Positions 9,494 through 16,459 of a stretch of DNA of 64,000 nt are shown piece after piece (the stretch's first letter is position 1; each line of letters opens with the position of its first letter). A program made the translations under genes and the position numbers. The notes under the pieces were generated by a model, which saw nothing but the letters and a program-made list of their open reading frames with translations, did not search any database and was not told the DNA's origin. Origin of the DNA: CAWGET01 sp963821715 (GTDB lineage Bacteria > Bacteroidota > Ignavibacteria > Ignavibacteriales > Melioribacteraceae); contig CAWGET010000005.1 in the NCBI GenBank assembly GCA_963821715.1, positions 62,001 through 126,000 on the forward strand. The letters are read 5' to 3'.

Positions 9494-9521
9494 TATAATC
9501 AGATTAATTATTCTGATTATA
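9494..9521. promoter_or_regulatory. Perfect 10-bp inverted repeat just upstream of the nrf-associated operon
   Basis: TATAATCAGA (9494-9503), 8-base spacer, TCTGATTATA (9512-9521). It begins three bases before the ATG of the polyferredoxin gene and sits where a ribosome site or operator would be. It could bind a dimeric regulator or fold in the mRNA leader. It does not match the FNR (TTGAT-N4-ATCAA) consensus. Confidence 0.45.
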
Positions 9522-9640
9522 AATTAAGGTTTTATGGAGATTTAGTCAATACAAAAAGGGATAAAACGAAAGTTATCGAGTATAATAAAGCTAATGAAAT
9601 TTTATTATAGGAAAACGGCTTGGCGCTTCCGGTCTTGCCT

Positions 9641-9967
9641 TTAGCCATATTTATTTTTGTCTTCGCTTACATAAGACGCCGCCGGTTTGACGTTTCGCCA
9701 AACATCCGTATTCTTTTCTGCCTGCCACAAATCGTAATTCTTCTGCAGATTCAGCCAGCTATCCGGCGTTGAATTGGGAAAGGCTTTCGACAATCGCAAC
9801 GCCATCAAAGGCGTAATTGATTTATTTTCATTTACAATATTTGACAGCGCCTTTCTCGATACGCCAAGAATTTCAGATAACTTTGTAATAGTTAAATCTA
9901 AAGGAAGAATGTATAGATTTTTTAAAATAGCGCCCGGATGTGTCGGACGTCTTTTTTTCGTATTCAT
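9641..9967 (-). CDS. HigA-family antitoxin (XRE helix-turn-helix)
   Basis: 108 residues. The opening RPTHPGAILK is the HigA/VapI family signature, followed by an HTH (LTITKLSEILGVSRKALSNIVNE, where the turn falls around residues 35-50) and the 'MALRLSKAFPNSTPDSWLNLQ' segment typical of the C-terminal half. HigA binds its promoter and neutralises the HigB mRNA interferase. Normally higB lies directly upstream and overlaps or abuts it; here only the last 30 codons of a HigB remain (9997-10089). The antitoxin may therefore be an orphan that survives as a regulator or relic. Confidence 0.88.
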   Translation of the reverse strand: MNTKKRRPTHPGAILKNLYILPLDLTITKLSEILGVSRKALSNIVNENKSITPLMALRLSKAFPNSTPDSWLNLQKNYDLWQAEKNTDVWRNVKPAASYVSEDKNKYG

Positions 9968-9996
9968 TTTTTTGTATTTATTAATTTATTCTCATT

Positions 9997-10089
9997 TTAA
10001 TGATAATCAGTATAATCAACATTAAATACATCGCCGGATCTAAACTGAAAAACGATCAGCCACTGCTCTTCACTCTTTCGCGATAAACA
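9997..10089 (-). pseudogene. HigB toxin remnant (C-terminal end only)
   Basis: Too short for ordinary gene finding. The minus strand reads CLSRKSEEQWLIVFQF followed by RSGDVFNVDYTDYH and a stop. The QW(R/L)I(C/V)F...D...V(E/D)..DYH ending is characteristic of HigB (RelE superfamily), and it lies exactly where higB should be, 29 bases upstream of higA. A TAA stands directly before it in frame and no HigB-like sequence is seen further upstream, where the next gene (Rrf2) ends at 10112. The N-terminal two thirds of the toxin have been lost. Confidence 0.7.
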
Positions 10090-10111
10090 TTAGCGAATTA
10101 TAAAACTTTTC

Positions 10112-10543
10112 TCATAAATCCCGAATCTTATTCAATGTTTTTTCTTTCAATTCCGAAAGAGATTCTTCGCTTAACATCCGGTACGCCTCGTCTCTGAGTT
10201 TTCCCCATTTTTCGTGAACCGGACACGGTTCTTTTACGCTGCAGCCGGGAAATCCGAGAACGCAATCGTTAAAAACGTCCAGCCCGTCTATCGCTTCAAC
10301 GATGTCGATCAATTTTATTTTAGATGGATTTTTGGCGAGATAAAATCCGCCGAATTTACCTTTTTGTGATCCGACAATTTTGCTTTCGGTAAGGTGCTGT
10401 AAAACCTTTGAAACAAATTCACGCGGTACTTTCAGTTCTTTGGAGATTTCTCCGGCGGAAAATTTTTTATTCTTCTCCTGGGTTGAAAGGAATAAAACCG
10501 CCTGCATACCAAGTTCGCATTTTTTTGAGAAGAAGACTGTCAT
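10112..10543 (-). CDS. Rrf2-family transcriptional regulator with three-cysteine Fe-S motif
   Basis: 143 residues. An N-terminal winged HTH (about 8-70) has the Rrf2 pattern (CELGMQAVLFLS, AGEISKELKVPREFVSKVLQ). The dimerisation region carries DCVLGFPGCSVKEPCPVH: three cysteines spaced C-x6-C-x5-C, close to the C-x5-C-x5-C of NsrR and IscR that ligate an Fe-S cluster. It could sense nitric oxide (NsrR-like, fitting the nrf cluster) or Fe-S status (IscR/SufR-like, fitting the divergent sufE). The sequence alone cannot decide. It is transcribed toward the nrf genes with the HigA locus between. Confidence 0.85.
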   Translation of the reverse strand: MTVFFSKKCELGMQAVLFLSTQEKNKKFSAGEISKELKVPREFVSKVLQHLTESKIVGSQKGKFGGFYLAKNPSKIKLIDIVEAIDGLDVFNDCVLGFPGCSVKEPCPVHEKWGKLRDEAYRMLSEESLSELKEKTLNKIRDL

Positions 10544-10705
10544 AAACGGATACTTTTTTCTGATTTAGAAATTTAAACTAACCATTTTTTCAGAAGCGGC
10601 AAAACATTTTAAGTTTGCGCTTACTCTTTTCCTTATAATTTTCTATCTTTTGAAGTAACATTTGCCCGAATTAAACTTTTGACACGTAAAAATTATTGAA
10701 CAATC

Positions 10706-11140
10706 ATGACAATAAAAGAAACGCAGCAAGAAATAATTAAAGAATTTGAAGAGTTTGACGACTGGGAAGAACGATATGGATACATTATCAAACTTGGAAG
10801 AGAGTTGGATGAGTTTCCCGAAGAAGCGCGGACGGAAAAGAACAAATTGAACGGATGCCAGTCACAGGTTTGGACTATAGCCGAATTCGACGGTGATCGG
10901 GTTAAAGTAAAAGCAGACAGCGACGCGATGATCGTTAAGGGATTGATCGCTTTGGTTTTAAGGGTTTACTCAGATCATACTCCGGATGAAATTCTTTCGA
11001 ATCCGCCCGATTTCGTTAAGGAAATCGGGATCGACAGCCATCTTTCCCCAACGCGAAAAAATGGTCTCGGCGCTATGCTGAAGCAAATTCAAATGTATGC
11101 ACTTGCCTTTAAAACACTAAAGGAAAAGCAGCAGACTTAA
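10706..11140 (+). CDS. sufE: SufE-family cysteine desulfuration protein
   Basis: 144 residues, the usual SufE size. The sulfur-accepting cysteine is C51 in LNGCQSQVW, in the same position as C51 of E. coli SufE. SufE takes persulfide sulfur from SufS and passes it to the SufBCD scaffold for Fe-S assembly in the cytosol. The other suf genes are not in this window. It is divergent from the Rrf2 regulator across a 162-bp spacer, which would be a natural site for autoregulation. Confidence 0.93.
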   Translation: MTIKETQQEIIKEFEEFDDWEERYGYIIKLGRELDEFPEEARTEKNKLNGCQSQVWTIAEFDGDRVKVKADSDAMIVKGLIALVLRVYSDHTPDEILSNPPDFVKEIGIDSHLSPTRKNGLGAMLKQIQMYALAFKTLKEKQQT

Positions 11141-11143
11141 AGT

Positions 11144-11629
11144 TTATTTCTTTAAGTCTTCCGGCATAAGATCTTTCACTTCTGCAGTAATTTCAATTTC
11201 ATCATGATTTTTAAATTGAATTACTGCCTTTGCCGTATCTCCCAAATTTAGATCATTATGCAGATTGACAAGCATTACATGATGGGCACCCGGCTCAAAG
11301 TTGAATGTGCTTGTAGGTTCTACAACAACGCTGTCAACATGCCTCATTCCCATCATATCATTTTCCCGATGGAACGTTTCGTGAATTTCAGTTAGACCGG
11401 CAAGATCAGAAGCAGCTCCGGTAATAATAAGAACCGAATCAGTATTATTTTTTAGATCAAAAAACAAAGCCGTGTTTGCCCCTTTGGCGGCAGGTCGGAA
11501 CCAGGGATTTGTAATCTCCACAGGTTCTCCGGTATTGGCTTCGGTTTTTAATTCAACTTCTTCTTTGTTATCATTACAAGAAACTAAAATTAATGAAAGT
11601 AAAAATATAACCGTCAGTAAATTTTTCAT
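11144..11629 (-). CDS. Copper chaperone PCu(A)C family lipoprotein
   Basis: The frame extends to 11656, overlapping the upstream gene, but the ATG at 11629 has AGGA seven bases before it and opens a lipoprotein signal (MKNLLTVIFLLSLILVSC), giving 161 residues. The body is the DUF461/PCu(A)C fold: NPWFRPAAKGANTALFFDL, a Met/His cluster (HRENDMMGMRH) and the metal motif GAHHVML (HxM). Family members hand Cu(I) to the CuA site of cytochrome c oxidase. It lies 16 bases downstream of the SCO gene in the same orientation, forming a copper-delivery pair. Confidence 0.9.
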   Translation of the reverse strand: MKNLLTVIFLLSLILVSCNDNKEEVELKTEANTGEPVEITNPWFRPAAKGANTALFFDLKNNTDSVLIITGAASDLAGLTEIHETFHRENDMMGMRHVDSVVVEPTSTFNFEPGAHHVMLVNLHNDLNLGDTAKAVIQFKNHDEIEITAEVKDLMPEDLKK

Positions 11630-11645
11630 TCTGAATTCCTTTTTT

Positions 11646-12242
11646 TTAATCAGCAAGAGTTTTTACATCTTCAACAACTTCATCAATCGGAGCTTTGCTT
11701 CCAAGATAATTTTTCCGCAATCTATTTTCAGAGTCGAAGAGAGATATTCTATCTGTGTGAATAAAATAGACATATTCCTCGCCGGAACTTGTAACGGATG
11801 TATCCCCCGGAACGGCAACAATTTTTAATCTACCCATCAAACTATCGATAATTTTTTTATCGCCGGTAAGGAATGTCCAGTTACTTGTATCTAAATTGCG
11901 GACCTCGGCAAAACTACTGAGCACAGAGGGTTTATCAACCTTTGGATCGAAGCTGATCGAAACAAATTCAACTCCCTCAACTCCTGCGGCGTTTACTTTT
12001 TCCTGCACTAACCGCATATTGTTTGTTGTAAGCGGACAAATATCCGGACAATTTGTAAATATGTAACCGACCACTGCGGTTTTTCCTTCAATAATATCAG
12101 GAAATCTTACTTCTACGCTATCCTGATTCAGAAGCGGGTAGCTTTCACCCGATAAGTCTTCTTCAACCGGAAGCTCTTTTCCGCACCCGGTGAAGAGTAA
12201 AATAACTGCGCTAAAAAACAGAAGAAATTTGAGTTTGATCAT
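11646..12242 (-). CDS. SCO family copper chaperone lipoprotein (SCO1/SenC)
   Basis: An upstream extension of the frame to 12566 would overlap the divergent gene. The ATG at 12242 begins a lipoprotein signal (C20 in LLFTGC) and gives 198 residues. Thioredoxin-like fold with the copper-binding CxxxC at C65-C69 (TNCPDICPLT) and the partner H162 (YFIHTDR). SCO proteins assemble the CuA centre of haem-copper oxidases in the periplasm. The PCu(A)C gene follows 16 bases downstream. No oxidase subunits are in the window. Confidence 0.92.
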   Translation of the reverse strand: MIKLKFLLFFSAVILLFTGCGKELPVEEDLSGESYPLLNQDSVEVRFPDIIEGKTAVVGYIFTNCPDICPLTTNNMRLVQEKVNAAGVEGVEFVSISFDPKVDKPSVLSSFAEVRNLDTSNWTFLTGDKKIIDSLMGRLKIVAVPGDTSVTSSGEEYVYFIHTDRISLFDSENRLRKNYLGSKAPIDEVVEDVKTLAD

Positions 12243-12303
12243 ATTTAAGTTATAATTATGTGTTAAATTTAAAATTAAGAAAAAGAATTGAGAAAACAAT
12301 AAG

Positions 12304-13383
12304 ATGTCAATATCCTTAAAAAGATTTTTACTTCTTATTTTACTCACCGGAATTTTTGTCTTTAACATCAACGCGCAGAAAAAAAATCTGGTAGTAGGTA
12401 CAAAGATAGCCGAGCCTTTCGTCATTAAGGAAGCAGACGGAAGTTGGGACGGAATCACCTTTGATCTTTGGCGCGAAATCGCGATAAATCTGGATTTGGA
12501 ATATGAAGTTAAAGAGTATGATTTAAGCGGACTATTGGACGCTGTCGAATCAGGCGAAATAGACATCGCGGTTTCACCGTTAACATTAACAGCGGAGCGC
12601 GAAGAGAGATTTGATTTTACTCATCCATATTACACAACGTCTTTGGGCATTGCAGTAAAATCGAAAAAACGCGCAAGCATTTTAACCATCGCTAAAAGTC
12701 TTATCTCGGTTGAGTTTTGGACGATAGTCGGAGTTCTTACTTTGATCTTATTCGCGGTAGGATTTTTAATCTGGCTCTTCGAAAAAAAAACCAACGAAGA
12801 GCAATTCGGCGGAAGAACACACCACGGATTGGGCTCAAGTTTTTGGTGGGCTGCGGTTACGATGACGACGGTAGGTTACGGCGATAAAGCTCCGCGTACT
12901 TTTGGCGGAAGAATTATCGCTTTGATTTGGATGTTCGCCGGAATCATTATGATTTCCAGCATAACGGCGGCAATAACTTCAGCACTTACAGTAAGCCAAT
13001 TAGATACTAATATCAAAGGAGTGGAGGATCTTTACTCAAGTTCTGTAGGCACGGTTAAAAGTTCTTCGAGTGAAAAGTATCTAAACGAAAAAAGAATTTC
13101 TTCTGTTGTTTTTGATACGCCCGAAGAGATTGTTAAAGCGCTTTCGGATGAAAAGATTGAAGCCGCGGTTTATGACGCACCGATATTAAAATATTTGATC
13201 AAATCAAAAAAATTTAATGAGCTTTCGGTTTTGCCGAATCAACTGGAGCCTTTGTATTACGGGTTGGCGTTGCCTCGTGAAAGCAAACTTAAAGAAAAAT
13301 TGAACAGAGAAATTCTAAATATAATTGACGGCGAAGAGTGGCAGAATATATTGTACGGATATTTGGGTGAGAAGAAAAAATGA
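12304..13383 (+). CDS. GluR0-like ligand-gated potassium channel (periplasmic binding protein fused to K+ pore)
   Basis: 359 residues. Signal peptide (1-24), then an SBP_bac_3 lobe (VVGTKIAEPFV...FDFTHPYY, about 28-118), a membrane helix (about 135-158), a re-entrant pore with the potassium selectivity filter TVGYGD (T189-D194), a second pore helix (about 204-230), and the second half of the binding protein (about 232-350, with AAVYDAPILKYL). This S1-TM1-P-TM2-S2 order is that of the prokaryotic ionotropic glutamate receptor GluR0. A periplasmic amino-acid-like ligand probably gates K+ flow. It overlaps the next gene by ATGA, so it leads a three-gene run. Confidence 0.88.
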   Translation: MSISLKRFLLLILLTGIFVFNINAQKKNLVVGTKIAEPFVIKEADGSWDGITFDLWREIAINLDLEYEVKEYDLSGLLDAVESGEIDIAVSPLTLTAEREERFDFTHPYYTTSLGIAVKSKKRASILTIAKSLISVEFWTIVGVLTLILFAVGFLIWLFEKKTNEEQFGGRTHHGLGSSFWWAAVTMTTVGYGDKAPRTFGGRIIALIWMFAGIIMISSITAAITSALTVSQLDTNIKGVEDLYSSSVGTVKSSSSEKYLNEKRISSVVFDTPEEIVKALSDEKIEAAVYDAPILKYLIKSKKFNELSVLPNQLEPLYYGLALPRESKLKEKLNREILNIIDGEEWQNILYGYLGEKKK

Positions 13384-14075
13384 AAAAAGAGATACTGCTT
13401 CCGGGAGGAAGTGAACAGTTTGAATTTTTAAAAGATAAAGTAAATTGGGAAGGAATGAAAATTCTTGTCGTCGGAGCTTCGGCTGAACCGATCGCAGAAA
13501 AATTGTCTGAAAACGGAGATGTTGAAATAATTGTAGAAGATTATGAATCGCTGATTTCTGCAAATCTATTATTAAAAAATAAAATTCCCGTAAAGCTGAT
13601 GGATTTTTCCGTTACCGATTATGAATCTGAAACATTTGATCTAATTTATGCTCAAGCGTCCGTTTCGTCATCAAACAGAAATAAAATATTTAAAGAATTG
13701 AAAAAACTTTTGAAGCCGGATGGATTTTTATGCATTGGGGAAATCTATTTGATGAAAGAAAATCCGCCGCAATTTATAAAAGATATATTAGAAGAATCCG
13801 ACCAATTAATTTTAACGGCTGAAGAGCTGGAAAAATATTATCGGGAAAGAAATTTTAAGATAACCGAAATGAAAAACTTAACCGGCACATTGAACGATTA
13901 CTATTCAACCAGCCGAAAAAAACTAATTAATTCATTGGGGAATTTGAGCGAAGAGGAAAAATCGTATTACAAAAAATTATTAAAAAAAATAAGTCACGAA
14001 ACAAACGCATTTTTAAAACTCGGTGCTGATAAATATTTGGGATTTAAAGCGTTTTTATTGAAGAAGGGGAATTGA
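13380..14075 (+). CDS. Class I SAM-dependent methyltransferase-like protein
   Basis: 231 residues. A Rossmann-like region starts with MKILVVGASAEPIAEKL (motif I, about 26-42), an acidic strand end (EIIVEDYE), and 'ETFDLIYAQASVSS...FKELKKLLKPDGFLCIGEI' (motifs IV-V), typical of class I methyltransferases. The motif I glycines are degenerate (VGASAEP instead of GxGxG), so activity should not be taken for granted. Substrate unknown. Overlaps of 4 bases (ATGA) with the channel gene and 1 base (TGATG) with rlmD indicate translational coupling. Confidence 0.65.
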   Translation: MKKEILLPGGSEQFEFLKDKVNWEGMKILVVGASAEPIAEKLSENGDVEIIVEDYESLISANLLLKNKIPVKLMDFSVTDYESETFDLIYAQASVSSSNRNKIFKELKKLLKPDGFLCIGEIYLMKENPPQFIKDILEESDQLILTAEELEKYYRERNFKITEMKNLTGTLNDYYSTSRKKLINSLGNLSEEEKSYYKKLLKKISHETNAFLKLGADKYLGFKAFLLKKGN

Positions 14076-15496
14076 TGAAAAAAGGTGAAGTACTCGAATT
14101 GAAAATTGAAGGCTACGCATACGAAGGAAAAGGGATTGCAAAAGTTGATTCAGAAAACTCAGAAAAAAAATATGTGGTTTTTGTTAACGGATCTTATCCC
14201 GGCGATATTGTTGAAGCTAAATTAAGAAAAGTAAAAAATAGTTATGCCGAAGGAAAAGCGGAAAATATTTTGCAAGCATCCCCGGAGAGGACTGAAGCAA
14301 GATGTAAATACTTCGGCGTTTGCGGCGGATGTAAACAGCAGGACTTGAAATATGATTCACAAATAAAATATAAAGAGATGCAGGTAAAGGAAGTGTTCGA
14401 ACATCTGGGCGGACTGCAAAATTTTGAAGCCGAAAAAATTATCCCTTCCGAGAAGATCTTTTATTACCGCAACAAAATGGAATTTTCATTTTCGAATCAA
14501 AGATGGCTTACCGAACCGGAACTTAATTCCGGGGAATTGATTGAAGATAAACATTTCGCTCTGGGACTGCATATTCCGCGTCAGTTCGAAAAAGTGTTAG
14601 ATATCGACGTTTGCTATCTCCAATCGGAAATTAGCGCAGAGATATTAAATTTTACCCGCGATTTTTTCAAACAGAGAAACGCAACCATTTATTCCACAAA
14701 AACTCACAGCGGATATTTGAGAAATCTCGTTATTAAGCAGGCGCATAAAACTGACGATCTTATGGTTAATCTAGTTACGTCGGAAGAAAAACGGGAACTG
14801 ATGCAGGAATATTCGGATGAGCTGATTGAACGCTTTCCAAAAATTACGACAATTATTAATAATATAAACATGAAAAAAGCTCAGGTAGCAATAGGAGACT
14901 ATGAGCAAACATATTTCGGCGAAGGCGTAATTTATGATTATATCGGAAAATATAAATTCAGGATAAGTGCTAATTCGTTCTTCCAGACGAACACTTTGCA
15001 AGCCGAGCATTTATATGAAACCGTAAAAGATTTTGCAAAGTTTTCGGGTGATGAAATTGTTTACGATCTTTATTCGGGCGCGGGAACAATTGCGATTTAT
15101 ATTTCCAACAGTGTAAAAAAAGTTATCGGATTTGAAAGCGTGAAACCGGCTGTTAAAGATGCCGTTTCGAACTCAAAGTTAAACGGAATTGAAAACTGCA
15201 GATTTTACACAGCCGATTTGAACCGGTCTTTTCTTCCTATAGTTGACCACAGAGAGATTTCTAAGCCGGATGTGATAATAGCTGATCCGCCGCGGAGCGG
15301 AATGAATCCGAAAACTGTAAAGGATATTTTAACATTGAGTCCCAAGAAAATAATTTATGTTAGTTGCAATCCTACAACTCAGGCGCGGGATATAAAAGCA
15401 CTCGGCGATTCTTACCGTCTTGTAAAAATTCGTCCGGTCGATATGTTTCCGCATACTTATCATATCGAAAATGTAGCTTTGCTGGAAAGACATTAA
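14075..15496 (+). CDS. rlmD: 23S rRNA (uracil-5-)-methyltransferase, RlmD/RumA family
   Basis: The frame allows a TTG at 14072, but the ATG at 14075 overlaps the preceding stop (TGATG) and has AAGGGGA upstream: 473 residues. N-terminal TRAM domain (about 1-65), a [4Fe-4S] motif with C77, C83 and C86 (CKYFGVCGGC) and a later cysteine, the SAM motif DLYSGAGTIAIY, and the catalytic cysteine in YVSCNPTTQARD. This is the TrmA/RlmD uracil-C5 methyltransferase family. The Fe-S motif favours RlmD-type 23S rRNA activity over TrmA, though RlmC/RlmD specificity cannot be read from sequence. Confidence 0.88.
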   Translation: MKKGEVLELKIEGYAYEGKGIAKVDSENSEKKYVVFVNGSYPGDIVEAKLRKVKNSYAEGKAENILQASPERTEARCKYFGVCGGCKQQDLKYDSQIKYKEMQVKEVFEHLGGLQNFEAEKIIPSEKIFYYRNKMEFSFSNQRWLTEPELNSGELIEDKHFALGLHIPRQFEKVLDIDVCYLQSEISAEILNFTRDFFKQRNATIYSTKTHSGYLRNLVIKQAHKTDDLMVNLVTSEEKRELMQEYSDELIERFPKITTIINNINMKKAQVAIGDYEQTYFGEGVIYDYIGKYKFRISANSFFQTNTLQAEHLYETVKDFAKFSGDEIVYDLYSGAGTIAIYISNSVKKVIGFESVKPAVKDAVSNSKLNGIENCRFYTADLNRSFLPIVDHREISKPDVIIADPPRSGMNPKTVKDILTLSPKKIIYVSCNPTTQARDIKALGDSYRLVKIRPVDMFPHTYHIENVALLERH

Positions 15497-15504
15497 AAAA
15501 CATT

Positions 15505-15558
15505 ACAAAAGAGAATTGCAAAAAAGAATTACACAAAGGAATTGAACAAAAGAATTTA
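15505..15558. repeat. Degenerate tandem repeat of a 13-14 bp A-rich unit
   Basis: Four imperfect units of the form ACAAAAGAATT(G/A) follow the rlmD stop. They lie before rpmH and have no coding sense. It may be slippage-generated. Confidence 0.4.
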
Positions 15559-15687
15559 AAAGAAGAGATGTAGCAGTCTTTACGGCCGCGGGTGAGTCTA
15601 ATTTCCCCTTTCTAAAATCTCTTGTAAATTTCTATAAATTTGCTTAATTTTTGAATCTTTGTAAATAAGATAAGTGGAGATAAAAAA

Positions 15688-15834
15688 ATGAAACGGACTT
15701 TTCAGCCGAGCAACAGGAAAAGAAAAAATAAACACGGCTTTAGAGCAAGAATGGCTTCTAAAAACGGAAGAAAAGTATTAGCGAGAAGAAGAGCTAAAGG
15801 TAGAAAAAGATTAACAGTTAGCGACGAATTCTAG
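15688..15834 (+). CDS. rpmH: 50S ribosomal protein L34
   Basis: 48 residues, below usual ORF cut-offs but unmistakable: MKRTFQPSNRKRKNKHGF then RARMASKNGRKVLARRRAKG, nearly all basic, as in every bacterial L34. It sits in the large subunit near the tunnel exit. A GGAG lies ten bases before the ATG. It starts the conserved rpmH-rnpA-yidD-yidC block; rnpA begins three bases after its stop. dnaA is not adjacent here. Confidence 0.98.
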   Translation: MKRTFQPSNRKRKNKHGFRARMASKNGRKVLARRRAKGRKRLTVSDEF

Positions 15835-15837
15835 GCT

Positions 15838-16236
15838 TTGAAGCGTTTTTCTCTTCCTAAAAAGGAAAGAATTAAAAAAAAGAATGATTTTGAGAAAATA
15901 TACAGTTCCGGAGAAATAATTTTCTCCGGCAGCAGAAAGTTAAAAACTGTTTTTTATATATATGAGAATGTTGAAGAGCCGGGAATAAAAACCGCGTTTG
16001 CCGTTTCTAAAAAGGCCGGCAATGCCGTGTGGCGAAACAGGGCGAAGCGGTTATTACGCGAAAGTTACAGATTAAATAAAGAGATTCTTGCTCTCCCGGT
16101 TCATCAGAAAAAAAAATTACTTTACTTAGTATTTTCTTTGAATCATATAAGTAAAAAAAGATATGAGAATTTGTATCTCCAAGATATTATGCCGGATGTT
16201 ATTGACATGATGGAACAAATTAAAAAAAGATTATGA
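15838..16236 (+). CDS. rnpA: Ribonuclease P protein component
   Basis: 132 residues from a TTG start immediately after rpmH. The family signature is the basic helix GNAVWRNRAKRLLRESYR (RNR motif, about 61-78), with KKNDFEKIYSSGEII near the N-terminus. The protein helps the RNase P RNA bind and process pre-tRNA 5' leaders. Order and spacing (rpmH upstream by 3 bases, yidD downstream by 1 base) are those of the universal operon. The RNase P RNA itself is not in this window. Confidence 0.95.
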   Translation: MKRFSLPKKERIKKKNDFEKIYSSGEIIFSGSRKLKTVFYIYENVEEPGIKTAFAVSKKAGNAVWRNRAKRLLRESYRLNKEILALPVHQKKKLLYLVFSLNHISKKRYENLYLQDIMPDVIDMMEQIKKRL

Positions 16237-16237
16237 T

Positions 16238-16447
16238 ATGCGACGCATTTTTGTTTTTGTGATACGAATTTATCAAAAAGCAATTTCTCCCCTTTTCCCG
16301 CCATCCTGCCGTTTTTACCCAACTTGTTCCGAATACGCCGTTCAATCGTTCACCAAATACGGTGTTTTTAAGGGAGGCGCGAAAGCTGTGTGGAGAATTT
16401 TAAGGTGCAACCCTTTTAATAAGGGCGGCTACGATCCTTTAGATTAA
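16238..16447 (+). CDS. yidD: Membrane protein insertion efficiency factor YidD
   Basis: 69 residues. Conserved YidD core: IRIYQKAISPLFPPSCRFYP then TCSEYAVQSFTKYGVFKGG, with the cysteine pattern CRFYPTCS and the terminal NPFNKGGYDPL. It is a small peripheral inner-membrane protein near YidC that aids insertion. It lies between rnpA and yidC as in most bacteria. Confidence 0.96.
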   Translation: MRRIFVFVIRIYQKAISPLFPPSCRFYPTCSEYAVQSFTKYGVFKGGAKAVWRILRCNPFNKGGYDPLD

Positions 16448-16459
16448 ATTGGAAAATTG

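Noticed and set aside
9494..10010. Shared ATAATCAG octamer before the polyferredoxin gene and higA as a common operator
   Set aside because: The copy at 10003-10010 lies within the HigB remnant and encodes part of TDYH, so the match is best explained by chance.
15497..15687. oriC near rpmH
   Set aside because: rpmH is often beside dnaA/oriC, but there is no dnaA and I saw no cluster of TTATCCACA boxes.
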